Assembly: GCA_905220665.1 (NCBI GenBank)
Contig: CAJNAR010000064.1
Location: 1 to 39,371, forward strand
DNA length: 39,371 nucleotides
Reading direction: 5' to 3'
DNA from: Albugo candida
Lineage: Eukaryota; Oomycota; Peronosporomycetes; Albuginales; Albuginaceae
Below are positions 22,170 to 33,610 of this stretch, piece after piece; position 1 is the stretch's first letter; each line of letters starts with the position of its first letter. The position numbers and the translations under genes are program-made. The notes beneath the pieces were generated by a model. It saw only the letters and a list, made by a program, of their open reading frames with translations. It ran no database searches and was not told the origin of the DNA.

Positions 22170-22186
22170 CGAGTGTAGCTCAGTTG
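22170..22186 (+). repeat. tRNA-head spacer between the SINE and E4
   Basis: The spacer CGAGTGTAGCTCAGTTG has 17 bp and lacks the leading Cs seen at other junctions. It matches the spacer on the far side of E4 (29236-29254) over its full length, so E4 is flanked by matching copies. Confidence 0.85.
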
Positions 22187-22482
22187 AAGGTGTCTATATT
22201 ACTAGAATTAGACTAACTGACTTCTCTAGTTGCCTAGGCTATCTTAAATAACATATATACATATAAAATACGTTTCGTGAAATACCTGTGAGAGATGATA
22301 ATATGTCTTCTCGTTGATAATCTCGTATCGTAGTAGCCTTAGCACCCTTAATACGGGACTGTGTCCAGCTTGTAAATGGTGTTAAGTTGTAAAGTTGTAA
22401 AGTTGTAAAAATGGTCCAAAAGTACCGTGGTTTGTAAATTGGTGTGCGCCACACTACGGTGAGCAGAACCAGCCAACTAGGA
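22187..22482 (-). other. family-2 3' UTR (E4)
   Basis: This 296-bp non-coding 3' region contains three perfect copies of a GTTGTAAA-type unit near 22384-22408. The same place is imperfect in E2 and E6. It ends in the shared GTCTA ... TAGAC stem beside the spacer. No gene was seen. Confidence 0.75.
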
Positions 22483-25400
22483 CTAGGATCCGAGTTGCAC
22501 TTGCATTTTGACTTGTCTGTGCCGTACCCGCAGCAATGATCTTCGGCTTCTGAAAAATCCACCAAATGATCCTTGCGTTGCGAGCTGATCCAGCACCTTT
22601 GCAAGCCGAATGCGTTCGTCTTGTTCGTAACACTGTCTTCGAAAGTACCGAACGTGCGCACTAAACGTGGTGTAGATCACGTAAAGTGCTGGAACTGTCG
22701 GAGTTGCTGATCGATGATCGAACAAACGACGATTCCGATCTGTCCAGACGAAGTGCAGTGTCACCGCTGCAATGCAAGCCATAAATCTGAGATAATTGAT
22801 AAATAATCTTTCCAATCCAACCGTAGTGTTGGTACGATTGCACATGCAATATGCGTCCAACGTGGTCGAGAGGAGAAAAACTGATCCCAACTAGGGAGTA
22901 ACTCTCGCCATAACTGTGCCGTGTGATCGCACTCTAGAAAGAGATGTTGATCGGATTCCACTGCCCCACACGAAGGCTGCGTGCACAAGATAATGTCGGG
23001 CTGAATATTTGTTAAGAACCAGAAACGAGATCGAACTGGCAACATTCGAAAGGCGATACGAAACTGTAAATCCTCAAAAATTGGTAATACACGTTTTCGA
23101 AGATGCCGTGATGTAGCCATAAAAGTTCGAACTCGTTCTGAATCCAGTGCATCCGATCTCTCCCGTGATGACCAATGTGTCGACATCGGATGACTCTTGG
23201 TTGGTTCGGGAGGTTTCCAGACGATTCGTGAGAGTTGTGAGCGTGGAATAGATGGAAAATAATGTTTCCTTTCCTTGCTTTTTACTCCCACATAAAATGA
23301 TCTGCCACTTGTGGTTGGTATAATCCAAGTGATGAGACCAATCGTCGAGTGGATACGCTGGAGAATCTGAGTGACTTCATTGTAAAGTCGACTCAGCAAC
23401 TTTTCTTCAGACATATCCGAGGTGTTCTGCTCTTCGTCGTTGTAATAGTTGGCGACGAAATCTTCCTTCGTTGGCCATGTGTCGCTTTCACGAAAAAAGT
23501 CTTGCAAACTTCGAACGTCGAAAAGTGTAGCAAACGTTTTTCGAAATGTTCGATGTGGTTCATCCACCATGCCAAGATTGTACCAAACGTTCTGTGTACT
23601 CGGATGACGAGTAGCAGCTTCGTAATGTAATTTTTGGTCGCAGTGAAACCACATCGGCTGTTCCATGTAGTACTGACGGCGTTGTGAAACATTTAAATCT
23701 GATATTGAAATGCTCCAATTCATCTGATGCCACATTTCAAATGCGTGTTTCCACCATGACGATATGCTCTCCCATTGAACCATTTTTCCATGTCGATTTG
23801 GTGCGATGGTGAATATATCCATCGGCTTGTGTGGTCCAAAGGGAGGCTGGATAAGTTGTAATAATTCCGTCGAAGCTGTTGTCCAATTCGCAGGAATAAT
23901 TGTTGACGCATCGGATGCGAACTGCTGAAGGAATTGAATACGTTGTAGCTTTAGTCGTCCCACCAAAAAAGGAACTTGTAGTCCACCATCTTGTCGGCGA
24001 AGATATAAAAACTCTTTGCTGAGTAGGTGAACATGTTTTGAATCTTTTTTGTGTTTCCGACCAAGCACAAATCGATTTAACATCGATTGCCACTGTCGAA
24101 TTGTCGCTGCTGGTATGTCTACGTGCATCGTGTAATGCCACAAACGTGATAAAATCATCGTCTGCGCAACCAGTAGTCGACCACGGACAGTTCGTGCTCG
24201 TCGAAACCATACACCAAACCCATCGTAAAAACGCTTGTCGAGAGTTGAAATAACCATCGAATGAGTTGGTTTCTGGCCGAACGGAATACCCAAATACTTG
24301 ACCGAATCCTCCGGACCCATTATGGTCAAATTGGGAATACGTGGACACGGCATGGTCCGATTCAACGAGAGCAAAGATGATTTACTCAAGTTGAGTTTCG
24401 CACCCGATCCATCGCAATAGACTTGGACGAGTTCGAGTTGCGTCAAAACACCATTTGGTGTCTCTGAAAGCAATGTCGAATCGTCCGCAAAAAATAATCC
24501 AGTTGCGACAGTCGTGCCATTAATCCAAATGTTCTTCATGTTCTTCATGTTGTCGAAGTAAATTTCCCAAAGGTTCGATCGTCATCAGAAAAAGTAATGC
24601 TGAGAGAGGATCACCTTGTTTCACTCCACGTTGTGGTGTAATGGACGGTGTGATATTTCCATTAATCATCAACTGCGCCTTTGTGTTATTGTACAAAAGA
24701 CGAACCCAGTCGATAAAACTTTTTCCAACGCCCATTTTTTCCAAAACGCGAAACATGTACGTCCAATTGACTCGATCATAAGCTTTCTCAAAGTCGAGAA
24801 AAGTCGCATAAGCTTCCTCCCCACGATGAGTGACCAAGTCTTGGATGTCGGTGAGATGTCGAATATGATGATGCATTGACCTTCCTCGCACAAATGCTTT
24901 TTGATCTTGATGGATCAATTTTGGCAAAAAACGTTGCAATCGATACGCCAACACTTTTGAAAGTACTTTTACATCGACACAAAGCAGTGCGATCGGTCGA
25001 TAGTTGCCAGGATCACCTCGTGATCCTTTTTTGTACAATAATGTTATTGCCGAGTGACGTTGTGATCGAAGTAGAATTCCTCTTTCCAGCTGATATTCGA
25101 ACACGATCTTCAGACACTCGCCAAACGTTTCCGGATCAGCTGATAAAATGCAGCTGGTAGTCCATCCATACCTGGAGAAGAACTACTCCGCATGTGCTTG
25201 ATCGCTTCCGCCATCTCGGTCGTACTTAACCGAGTGGAGAGACGTTCTTGCTCTGCTGAGGCAAGTGAAACTTGAATCGAATCGAGTAACTTTTTTTGCT
25301 TTCTGTCACTTGGAACATTTGAGTCGGTCTCTGAGCTATAAAGAGAGCCCATGACACCACCCCAATGATCTCTGAATTCGTCAATAATCTCCCTCGGGTT

Positions 25401-26666
25401 CGATGTCACTGTACCACATTTTTTGGTAACATTTTCGATCGGCACGCGACGACAAGAACTATCCGGAGGGCGAAAAAAATGCTTTGAAGAGTTCTCCATA
25501 TGCTTCACGTGATGGTCGAAGCTGTCATCTTGGTTGTATTTCGCGTTGTTTTCGACTGAAAGTCGAAATTGTTCGAGACTCGATTCGTAAAAGTACCGTG
25601 ACTCATTGGTGTCGTGGATGCGATATCGAGCTGCTGCGACTTCCAAAACACGCTGGCTAGACTCAACATCACGTCGGCTATCTTGTGCAACCTTTTTTTC
25701 GATTCCTTGAAGCTGTTTCTTGATTTTCGTCTTCCAACTTTCCCACATTTTACCGGGATTCGAAGTTGTCCGTAACTGGTTGAGCACCAAATTCGCTTCC
25801 AATTTGATAGCTTCGACAACTTTAGGATATTCAAATAGTCGTAATGAGCATTTCCAATATCCTCGACCGGGTGATTGAGTTGGATTTGCAAAAGTTACTT
25901 TTTGTGCCAGATGATCTCCCGCATGTCGTGGACGAAAATACGCAGAGCTTTTGTATACCATATTGAATAGCTCTTCCGACATGCAGATATAATCAAGTCG
26001 ATTCTTGCGCGGTAATGGTCCTGTAAATACTTTTTCAGTCGGATGCTGGATTCGCCAAGCGTCTACCACACCCAACTGTGAAAGCCATTCCAAACACGCT
26101 AATCGACTTGGTTCGTGTCGAATTGTTCCACTCGAAGCATCGATAGCTGGATCGAGTGGTGTGTTGAAATCACCAAATACGATATGTGATGCGGTCGATT
26201 CGAAAGTGTTGGAAAGCAATAACTCATAAAAAATCACTCGTTCCTCGGCCTTGACCGGTGCATATACATTGTGAATATACACCGGTGCATCGTGAATGAG
26301 AAGACGCAGAACCAAATAACGATTTCGAATGCTTCGATCGGTGAGTTCTTCAGCTGTTGTATAACCGGGAAAGTCCGAACGAAGGATTGTCATGACGCCG
26401 CCACTGCGGTTTTGAGTCGGATGGAGAAAAGCACTGTTGTGATAATTGACAAACATTTTGTGCTGCATTTTTGAGGATAATAAAAATTGAAATGATTCCA
26501 GTTGGTTGTGATCGTGAAACTTGGTTTCTTGAACACAACAAATGGAGTGTGGTGATAAGATGTGGTCGATAAAAAGATGACCATTGTTATGAATTCCATT
26601 AACATTCACCGTGAGTGCTGAGACATTGTATCACGTTGAAATAATCGAGGAGCCCTTAGCATTCAC
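22483..26666 (-). pseudogene. family-2 ORF2 (endonuclease + reverse transcriptase), several lesions
   Basis: The frame starts as GTG AAT GCT AAG at 26666, as in E2. A TGG-to-TGA change at 26633-26631 stops it after about a dozen codons. A missing base near 25134 shifts the frame in the RT fingers. A changed stretch near 24530-24545, containing a duplicated GTTCTTCAT unit, shifts it again between RT motifs B and C. A missing base near 22765 shifts it near the C-terminus. Domain content otherwise equals E2 and E6: endonuclease, RT with LFFADDST, and CTQPSC...H...C. Domains remain recognisable and divergence is low, so inactivation looks recent. Confidence 0.9.
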
Positions 26667-29144
26667 GCTGAAGTGGACCAGTAATCAACCTCATTTCACC
26701 ATCTTGTTGTGAGAGGTGAAGTGTTGTGTGCTCCTCTGGAAAAAAGCTGAGATTGACGGAAAGCTCAGCGATGTCACCATGGAGAAGTCCACGCCATCTA
26801 CCTCCAAACCATTGCGACCAACACTTTATGCCAACGTCGGAGCGGAAGAAGGATATGATCACATTGGTTGGAAGTAAACGACAATGATGACCCGGAATCC
26901 AGATCACTGGTCCATCGGTGAGATATTGGATCCAGTGGTCGTTGGTGTAGAATGTCGGAGCAGTACACATGAATAAAAGTTCCAACAACGCGAGAGCTTT
27001 CGTTGCTCGAGTCAAACCGATAACGATGTCCGGCACTGACGTCCACCACGACATTACTTTCTCGAACAGACAGATCGCTTGGAGGGAACTTTTCCACCAA
27101 CGTGGCGACTCCATCGCGTCGCAAACGTAACATCTTCGCCGAGATTGTGAGTTGCAAAAACGCGATTTATCATAAGTAGATGAGCCACTTCATCCAAAGC
27201 TTTATCATTCGACTCCATACATGCAAGTAGCACACCATTCATCGTGATCGGATGATCAAGTGCCGCTCGGATGATTTTGTCCGGATTTGTGCAGAACTGG
27301 ATTAGCTTCCGCACATGAGGGATGCAAGAATCCGCTTGGACCAGCTTGTCCGGTCGGAGTGAGTGAAGGGCATTTTTCGAATCGATTTCCATCAGCTCCC
27401 CTATTTCACCAACTCGGGTTGGTCGTTCCGATTTCTCGATTGTTGTATGACGTTTTTGATAAAAGTGTGCCGCCTCTTTCGAGGTGGTCACCTCTTTTGG
27501 CATCCGTGCTTTCACGGGGACGATTTGGACGCGATTGCCATTCTTTGGATTGGCAACCGCTGTTACTTCTTCGATCTCCACCTCCATAGTTGCGAGCACG
27601 GAAAAATAGTTACTCGTCGCTAGTTTCGGAAGCGCAAGAGGTGGTGCTTTGGAGACCATTTGGTCGAACGGCTCCACCCGATTACGTTTTCCACTCGTCC
27701 AAGCCAACTTCATGGATACATCCCCATCCCGCTCTACCCGTGGTTGTGAGTATGACTGACTGGTCAGTTGGAGGATGGGAGGTGTGGGTTGCAATAAAGC
27801 TTGTGCTCCTGGTGGTGTGATAGTGGGGGGAGTGTTGAGCTCCAACGAGATTTGATCGGAGAGCTTCCGGTCAGGTTTTCTCGCCACCAATTCCTTACTG
27901 GGAACTGGATTCACCACCTTTTGTGGTGCCACCATGAGTGCCGCTGGTTCGGTTGTATGTTTCTGGTTCTTTTGTTGTTTTTGGGTGTTGTGAATCTGAG
28001 TTGCAGATTGATTTTTGCGTTGTTTTGGATTGTTTTGCTTGCTTTGGTGTTGCCGTGCTCCCGGGGTTGATGTAGCACCCAAATCCAAGCAATAAGGACC
28101 ACGTTGACCAAAACGTGGTCGTTCCGTTGGAATAGGAGCATTCTTACCCCGTACTGGGTAGAGCTGTTTGTCGTAAGCGATTTGTTCAATCACTTTACCA
28201 ACTCGAATCAGTTGTTGGGGGCACGTCAAACTACCGAAGTAAACTCGCCAAGTCGACATCACCACTGCCTTTGTGGGAATCGTCTCGCGGAAGGTGTCAT
28301 ACACCACTTGACATCCTAGTTGGTGAAGAGCACGGAGAATGTTGTTCCGTTCTTCCTCCACGCCTACGCCGAAAACATCGAGGTAGTACTTTGTTTCAAG
28401 AGTATCAAACTCCCGAAAAAAGTACTTCTCCCCAAGGATAGTCACCGGCTGACACTCCAGCTGTTGGCAGGCATCCGCCGTGGTGACCATCACTCTGATG
28501 TTTCCCCCAGGCATTTTGGATACTTGAGCGATTGACCGGCTCTCCAATAGACTTTCAAAGACCGGATTGCCGTGGTCTCGCATCACAGAGGATAAAATTT
28601 TCCCATTTGGAGTACGGGTCAAGGACTGGCCCGTCTCCAAGACCATCGGGAAGGTTGCTTTCCGGATTTGGAAAGGTCTTGCTGCTTCCAATTTAGCAGA
28701 CAGAACCGACCAATCCGGGTGCTCCCCATCAGCATATAGCTGCAATATAGCCTCGATATCCGAGGCTTTCGGCTTTGCGAGCTCTTCGCGAAATTTCGCT
28801 CGAGCTCTAGCCTGGTCCTTACGCAAGGACTCCTGTGACTTGATCAGGTCAGCCAAAGTGGGACTTTTAGTGTCGTCCACACTTGCAGTTGCCTTTGGGT
28901 CACCCTGTGACGAGGCAACGACAGTACCGCATGTACCACCGGTATCAGATCCGACTCCGGTAGTACCGGTATGAACCTGTACCGTCACACTGGGGGTGGG
29001 GGTACTTTCCACGTCATCACACAGGGGTGATGACTCATCAACAATCATGCAATCACCCAAGGCTGGGTGACTCATGAGGGTTGCCACGTCACTACAAGTG
29101 GACGCTAGCACCCTGGGTTGTGTCGATATGTCGACTTGAACCAT
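26656..29144 (-). pseudogene. family-2 ORF1, single late frameshift
   Basis: The ATG at 29144 starts MVQVDISTQP, and the frame stays open for 696 codons through the RRM-like centre (KYFFREFDTLETKYYLDVFGVG) and the Gln/Lys-rich linker. One base is then missing near 27066-27072 (CGAACAGACAG, versus CGAACAGGAAAG in E2 and CGAACAAAACAG in E6). The remaining 130 or so codons, with MCTAP, DHWIQY and HHCRLLPTN, continue in another frame to the TAA at 26656. The three family-2 copies differ in exactly this short A/G-rich spot. The sequence just upstream of the central FREFDT motif is intact here, whereas E2 has its frameshift there. Confidence 0.9.
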
Positions 29145-29201
29145 TGTTTTCGAGAGGAAGGAGTTGAAAAAGGTTGTTTTTTCGAGTTGTTTTACTAAAT
29201 C

Positions 29202-29235
29202 GCCGGGTTACTTAGTAGCCGGCAAATTGAGAAGT
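29202..29235 (-). repeat. shared 5'-terminal sequence with inverted repeat (E4 copy)
   Basis: On the minus strand the element begins ACTTCTCAATTTGCCGGC and continues with a short inverted repeat (CCGGC at 29219-29223, GCCGG at 29202-29206). Nearly the same 30 bp open E0 (to 1001), E1 (to 7900) and E2 (to 14975). A variant opens E3 (to 21834). It is thus shared by both families and likely has a function in the RNA or during insertion. Confidence 0.7.
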
Positions 29236-29254
29236 CCCGAGTGTAGCTCAGTTG
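29236..29254 (+). repeat. tRNA-head spacer between E4 and E5 (left duplication of E5)
   Basis: The spacer CCCGAGTGTAGCTCAGTTG is identical over all 19 bp to the spacer on the other side of E5 (34255-34273). The pair forms a perfect target-site duplication around E5. Confidence 0.9.
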
Positions 29255-29259
29255 AAGTT

Positions 29260-29281
29260 GTCTATATTACTAGAATTAGAC
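29260..29281 (-). repeat. conserved 3'-terminal stem (E5 copy)
   Basis: A 5-bp inverted repeat, GTCTA at 29260-29264 and TAGAC at 29277-29281, lies a few bases inside the 3' end. The same stem sits at 1025-1046 in E1 and at equivalent places in E2, E3, E4 and E6, in both families, although the loop side of the UTR differs. There is no poly(A). It is a plausible recognition element for the reverse transcriptase. Confidence 0.6.
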
Positions 29282-29413
29282 GTAAATGACTTCTCTAAAT
29301 GCCTAAACTACAATAAATAACATATAATACATGCAGATGTGGCTTGAAAAGTCACAAATAGTGAACTTGGTGCGGTTGAAGACAGTTGAGTAGACTAGCC
29401 ACTCAGCTCAGAC

Positions 29414-32400
29414 TTATGAGCGCTGACGCCTTCGTATCTTGAGAAGATCTGATCTCCCGGAGAAATATCTTTTTGCTGAACCTGATTGCAATAAACCGAG
29501 CAAAACCGTCTGGAGCTGATCAAGCTGTGCGATATCATAGCACTGACGTTGATAAAACCGAATATGGGCGCTGAATGTGCTGTAGATCACCGAAACAGCT
29601 GGTCCTGTTGGTGTTGTAGATACTTGGTCGAAAAGTCGTCTATTCCGATCCGTCCAGATGAAGTGGATCGAAATGGCAACCATTGCAAACCAAAGATCTT
29701 CCAACACCATCCTGAATGGCTTCCACCTGTCTCGAAGGAGAGGAAGTCGTAGGCACGCAATGTGAGTCCACTTAGGTCGACCTGAAAAGAAAGCTGTCCA
29801 AGAAGGAAATAGCTCCTCCCAAATAGGGAATGTCCTACTACAGTCGAAAAACAGATGCTGGTAACTTTCCACCTCACCACAATGCTCCTGTGTGCACAGG
29901 ATGATTTCCGGATGAGCTTGCTTCAGAAACCAGAACCGGGATCGCACTGGTAACATTGAATATGTAAGTCGGAGCTGAATGTCCGAGTATATTGGTAATA
30001 AACGTCCTCGAAGACGTTTAAAACCCGTTGAGAAATCCTTTACCCAAGTCGAAGCACTTGGCCGGTCTCTCTCTGGTATGTGAAGCAGCAGTGGGTGAGG
30101 CTTGTCCGGTGGTTCTGCTTTCCCAACAACTCGAAAGAGTTGATTCCGAGGAATAGTCGGAAAGAAAACCTTCGTATCCGAAATTTGAATGCCAAACTGA
30201 ACCGGATACGCCTTTGCAATGGAACGCTCTGGACACAACAAAACGCCCTCCGGTTGAATGCGACGTAAAATTTGAGTAGCTTCCACGTATAAGCGTCGTA
30301 AAAGCTTTGTCTTGGCTACTTCCGCTGAATTTCTAACTGTATGCGTACTGAAACGCAAGACAAACTCGGAAGACGAATTGAACCAAGTTGATCTTCCACC
30401 GAACAAATCACGTAGAGAACGGATGCGGAACGCTTGAGCGAACTGCATCCTAAAAGTACGCGCAGGTTCCGGGACCATACCCATACATCGACGATGAGCA
30501 ACCGCACTAGTAGAACGTTGCCGTTGCTCAAAGTGAAGATGAGAATCCACCTGCAGCCAGACAGGAGCATTTAACATAACGATGTATTGCTCCTGTGAAG
30601 ACAAGGTCTGGGGTGTGAGTTCCCACTTACTCTGACTCCACCAAACGCACGTCTGCTTCCACCACGATGACGCTACATTCCAACGAACCATGGTAGCATG
30701 CCGACGAGGTGATATCGTTAAGATATCGAGCGGCTTGAACGGTCCAAAGTTGGGTAAGATGTTCTTCACAATTTCCATACCAGTCAATGTCCAGTTGCTT
30801 GGAATAGGTGTACTGGAATGTAGTGCAAATTGTTGTAGAAATTGGAGTCGTTGTTTCATTAATTGCTTCTCGATCATCGGAACCTGTAAACCACCTTGTG
30901 AATAAGGCAGATATAAAAGTTCCGATCGAATGAGCTGCACATGTGTTGAATCCCGCTCATACTTTCGACTCAACACAAATCGATTTAACATCGATTGCCA
31001 TCGTCGCAGTAAATGTTTCGGGATATCAAAATGTGTCGTAAAATGCCATAATCGTGACAAAACCATGGTCTGCGCCACCAATAAACGTCCACGCACCGTT
31101 CTTGCTCGACGAAACCACTGACGAAAACCACCATAGAAACGATCTTCTAGGAATTCAATCATCAAATCACTCACTGGTGATTGACTGAAAGGAATTCCCA
31201 AATACTTGACCGACTCGCACTGTGATAGAACTTTCACTAAAGCGAACGGCTGACAGGCTTGATGACGGTTAAGAGGAAGTAAAGTCGACTTTGAAAGATT
31301 TAACTTTGCTCCTGAACCATCACAATAGTGTTGAACGACATCAAGCTGAGCCTCCACCCCACCGAGCGAAGACGATAACAAAGTCGAGTCGTCCGCAAAG
31401 AATAAACTGGTTGATGTATCCATTGGAGTGATACAAATACCAGGTCCTTCATTTCTCCGCAACAAATTTCCCAACGGCTCAATAGTCATAAGAAAGAGCA
31501 ATGCGGAGAGTGGATCACCTTGTTTGACTCCACGAGAAGGAGTGATCTTTGGTGAAAGCGTTCCATTCAGCAACAGCGAAACATTCGTGTTGGTATATAG
31601 AAGCTTTGTCCACTTGATAAACGAATTCCCGCAGTTCATTTTCGAAAGCACAGCAAACATGTACGACCAATCCACTCGATCGTACGCTTTCTCAAAATCG
31701 AGAAAGGTCGCATATGCTTCCTCACCACGATGAGTGATCAAATCCTGTAGATCACTCATGTATCGAATGTGGTGGTGGATGGATCTGCCTCTCAGAAATG
31801 CTTTTTGGTCTTCGTGAATCAATTTCGGAAGCATTTTCTGGAGTCGATAGGCAAGTACCTTTGACAGCACTTTCACATCCACGCATATTAATGCTATAGG
31901 ACGATAGTTGCCAGGATCTGCTCGAGATCCTTTTTTATAAAGCAACGTGATTGCCGAACTACGCTGAGAGCGCAGCAGAGAGCCTTGACGAAGTTGATCG
32001 TCAAAGACAATTTGCAAACATTCACCAAAGACACTCGGAGCAAGTTGGTAGAATGCTGCCGGCAATCCATCCATTCCAGGTGATGAGTGTCCGCGCATAC
32101 TTTTGATGGCTCCTTCCATTTCCGATTTAGTTAGTGGAGCAGAAAGAAACGACTCATCAGAGCTGTTTAATGTTTTGGTAATTGAATCGATAAGCGTTTG
32201 TTGTTTTTGAATGCAAGGACGGAGTGGGACTCCAGCTGAACTTTCCTTATCACCCATAATTCCACCCCAATGATCGGTGAACTGAAGGGTGATTTCAAGT
32301 GGATTCTTTGATACTTTGCCATTCGGAAGGAGGACTTCTTCCAATGGCACCCGATGACAAGTTGAATCCAGCGGACGAAAGAAGTATCTCGATGATTTCT

Positions 32401-33610
32401 CCACATTTCGCATCTGGTGGTCGAACGCGGAGTCTTGATTGTACTTTGACGAGCTCTTCACTCGTTCGTGATAAGAATGAAGAGCGTCCTTGTAAATCTT
32501 CTTTTCTTTTCTCTGATCGGACATTCGATAGGCGGATGCAGCATGTTCCAACTCCGATTGCGCTCGAACGATCTCATCTTCCTCTTGACGTCGAATCATT
32601 TTTTGAATTTGCTGAAGTAAACGCTTCATATACTTCTTCCAACGCTCCCAATCCTTTCCGGGACTGGAAGAAGCACGAAGCTTTTCCAAAATGCGTTCCG
32701 CGTCGACTTCGATCGCCTCGATGATTACTGGGTACTCGAATAGTGAGAGAGGACATTTCCAGTAACCACGGCCCTGAAGTTGGCTCGGATTTGCAAACTT
32801 GAGTACATGTGCCAAATGATCCCCCGTGTGAGGAAGGGTGGCATAATTTGAATCCTTATAAATTGTACGGAATAGGTGTTCCGACAAAAGGATGTAATCC
32901 AATCGATTACGTCGTGGCTGAGGGCCAGTAAAGATACGCTCTTCGGGATGCTGGTGACGCCAAGCATCGAGAACACCCAAGTTTGAAAGCCATTCCAAGC
33001 ACGAGAGGCGACTTGGATCATGGCGATATGCACCACTAGAACAATCCAGACTTGGACAGAGAGTTGTGTTGAGATCTCCACAGACGATATGTGATGCGTT
33101 TGCTTCGAATGATCCAATTGGAAGCTGATCGAAAAAAGGTTTTCGTTCCGTTGAATCAACCGGAGCATAAACGTTGTGGACGTATACTGGTGCTCCATGA
33201 ACCACCAAACGAACTACCAGATAACGATCTTGAACTGTGACATTGTGCACGGCTTCAGCAGTTTGAAATCCGGGAAAATCGTTCCGGATAATGGTCATAA
33301 CACCGTTTACTCGTTCCCGAGAGGGGTGAGAGTGAAGACTATTCGTATCACTGATAAACGATTTAGTTCTGAAGTTCGATGTCAGATGAAAGCGAAACGT
33401 CTCCAGGTGCTGACGATTACGAAAACGTGTATCCTGCACGCAACAAAGTGCGTATTTTGAAAATGTATGTTGGATTGCAAGGTGACCATTCTTTTTGATT
33501 CCGTTTGTATTGACTGATAGAATGGTTTTATTGGTCCAAGAATTGTAATCCGATAAGCTTCCCTTAATACTGAACAGAAAGAGCACCCACAACGAGTGTT
33601 TGTACTCCAT
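29414..33610 (-). CDS. family-1 ORF2 protein, intact (1398 aa): endonuclease, reverse transcriptase, zf-RVT-like domain
   Basis: This is an uninterrupted polyprotein. The endonuclease is at about 30-270, with NTNG (34-37), CCVQD (56-60), NVYAP (146-150), GDLN (178-181), RLDYI (236-240) and GDH (263-265). The reverse transcriptase spans about 550-830: GNYRPIALI, LDFEKAYDRVDW (near 642), GVKQGDPLSALLF, LFFADDST (near 737), GAKLNLSKS and VKYLGIPF. A Cys/His motif C-x4-C-x7-H-x4-C (about 1237-1255) is followed by TDRNRRLF, as in the zf-RVT region of L1-like LINEs. No RNase H motif is seen. The ATG at 33610 lies 47 bp inside ORF1, in the +1 frame. The protein would nick the tRNA target and prime cDNA synthesis there. 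All catalytic signatures are present, so it could supply activity in trans. Confidence 0.95.
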   Translation of the reverse strand: MEYKHSLWVLFLFSIKGSLSDYNSWTNKTILSVNTNGIKKNGHLAIQHTFSKYALCCVQDTRFRNRQHLETFRFHLTSNFRTKSFISDTNSLHSHPSRERVNGVMTIIRNDFPGFQTAEAVHNVTVQDRYLVVRLVVHGAPVYVHNVYAPVDSTERKPFFDQLPIGSFEANASHIVCGDLNTTLCPSLDCSSGAYRHDPSRLSCLEWLSNLGVLDAWRHQHPEERIFTGPQPRRNRLDYILLSEHLFRTIYKDSNYATLPHTGDHLAHVLKFANPSQLQGRGYWKCPLSLFEYPVIIEAIEVDAERILEKLRASSSPGKDWERWKKYMKRLLQQIQKMIRRQEEDEIVRAQSELEHAASAYRMSDQRKEKKIYKDALHSYHERVKSSSKYNQDSAFDHQMRNVEKSSRYFFRPLDSTCHRVPLEEVLLPNGKVSKNPLEITLQFTDHWGGIMGDKESSAGVPLRPCIQKQQTLIDSITKTLNSSDESFLSAPLTKSEMEGAIKSMRGHSSPGMDGLPAAFYQLAPSVFGECLQIVFDDQLRQGSLLRSQRSSAITLLYKKGSRADPGNYRPIALICVDVKVLSKVLAYRLQKMLPKLIHEDQKAFLRGRSIHHHIRYMSDLQDLITHRGEEAYATFLDFEKAYDRVDWSYMFAVLSKMNCGNSFIKWTKLLYTNTNVSLLLNGTLSPKITPSRGVKQGDPLSALLFLMTIEPLGNLLRRNEGPGICITPMDTSTSLFFADDSTLLSSSLGGVEAQLDVVQHYCDGSGAKLNLSKSTLLPLNRHQACQPFALVKVLSQCESVKYLGIPFSQSPVSDLMIEFLEDRFYGGFRQWFRRARTVRGRLLVAQTMVLSRLWHFTTHFDIPKHLLRRWQSMLNRFVLSRKYERDSTHVQLIRSELLYLPYSQGGLQVPMIEKQLMKQRLQFLQQFALHSSTPIPSNWTLTGMEIVKNILPNFGPFKPLDILTISPRRHATMVRWNVASSWWKQTCVWWSQSKWELTPQTLSSQEQYIVMLNAPVWLQVDSHLHFEQRQRSTSAVAHRRCMGMVPEPARTFRMQFAQAFRIRSLRDLFGGRSTWFNSSSEFVLRFSTHTVRNSAEVAKTKLLRRLYVEATQILRRIQPEGVLLCPERSIAKAYPVQFGIQISDTKVFFPTIPRNQLFRVVGKAEPPDKPHPLLLHIPERDRPSASTWVKDFSTGFKRLRGRLLPIYSDIQLRLTYSMLPVRSRFWFLKQAHPEIILCTQEHCGEVESYQHLFFDCSRTFPIWEELFPSWTAFFSGRPKWTHIACLRLPLLRDRWKPFRMVLEDLWFAMVAISIHFIWTDRNRRLFDQVSTTPTGPAVSVIYSTFSAHIRFYQRQCYDIAQLDQLQTVLLGLLQSGSAKRYFSGRSDLLKIRRRQRS

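Larger units (their letters stand above)
22187..29235 (-). mobile_element. E4: family-2 LINE, full length, mildly decayed
   Basis: This 7.05-kb element has complete termini and matching tRNA-head flanks of 17 bp. ORF1 has one frameshift. ORF2 has an early nonsense codon and three frameshifts. It is very close in sequence to E2 and E6. Its 5' UTR (29145-29235) ends with the inverted repeat GCCGG ... CCGGC before CAAATTGAGAAGT. Confidence 0.92.

Noticed and set aside
22384..22408. CRISPR or satellite array
   Set aside because: Only three short 8-bp units in a 3' UTR, with no spacers and no cas-like genes.
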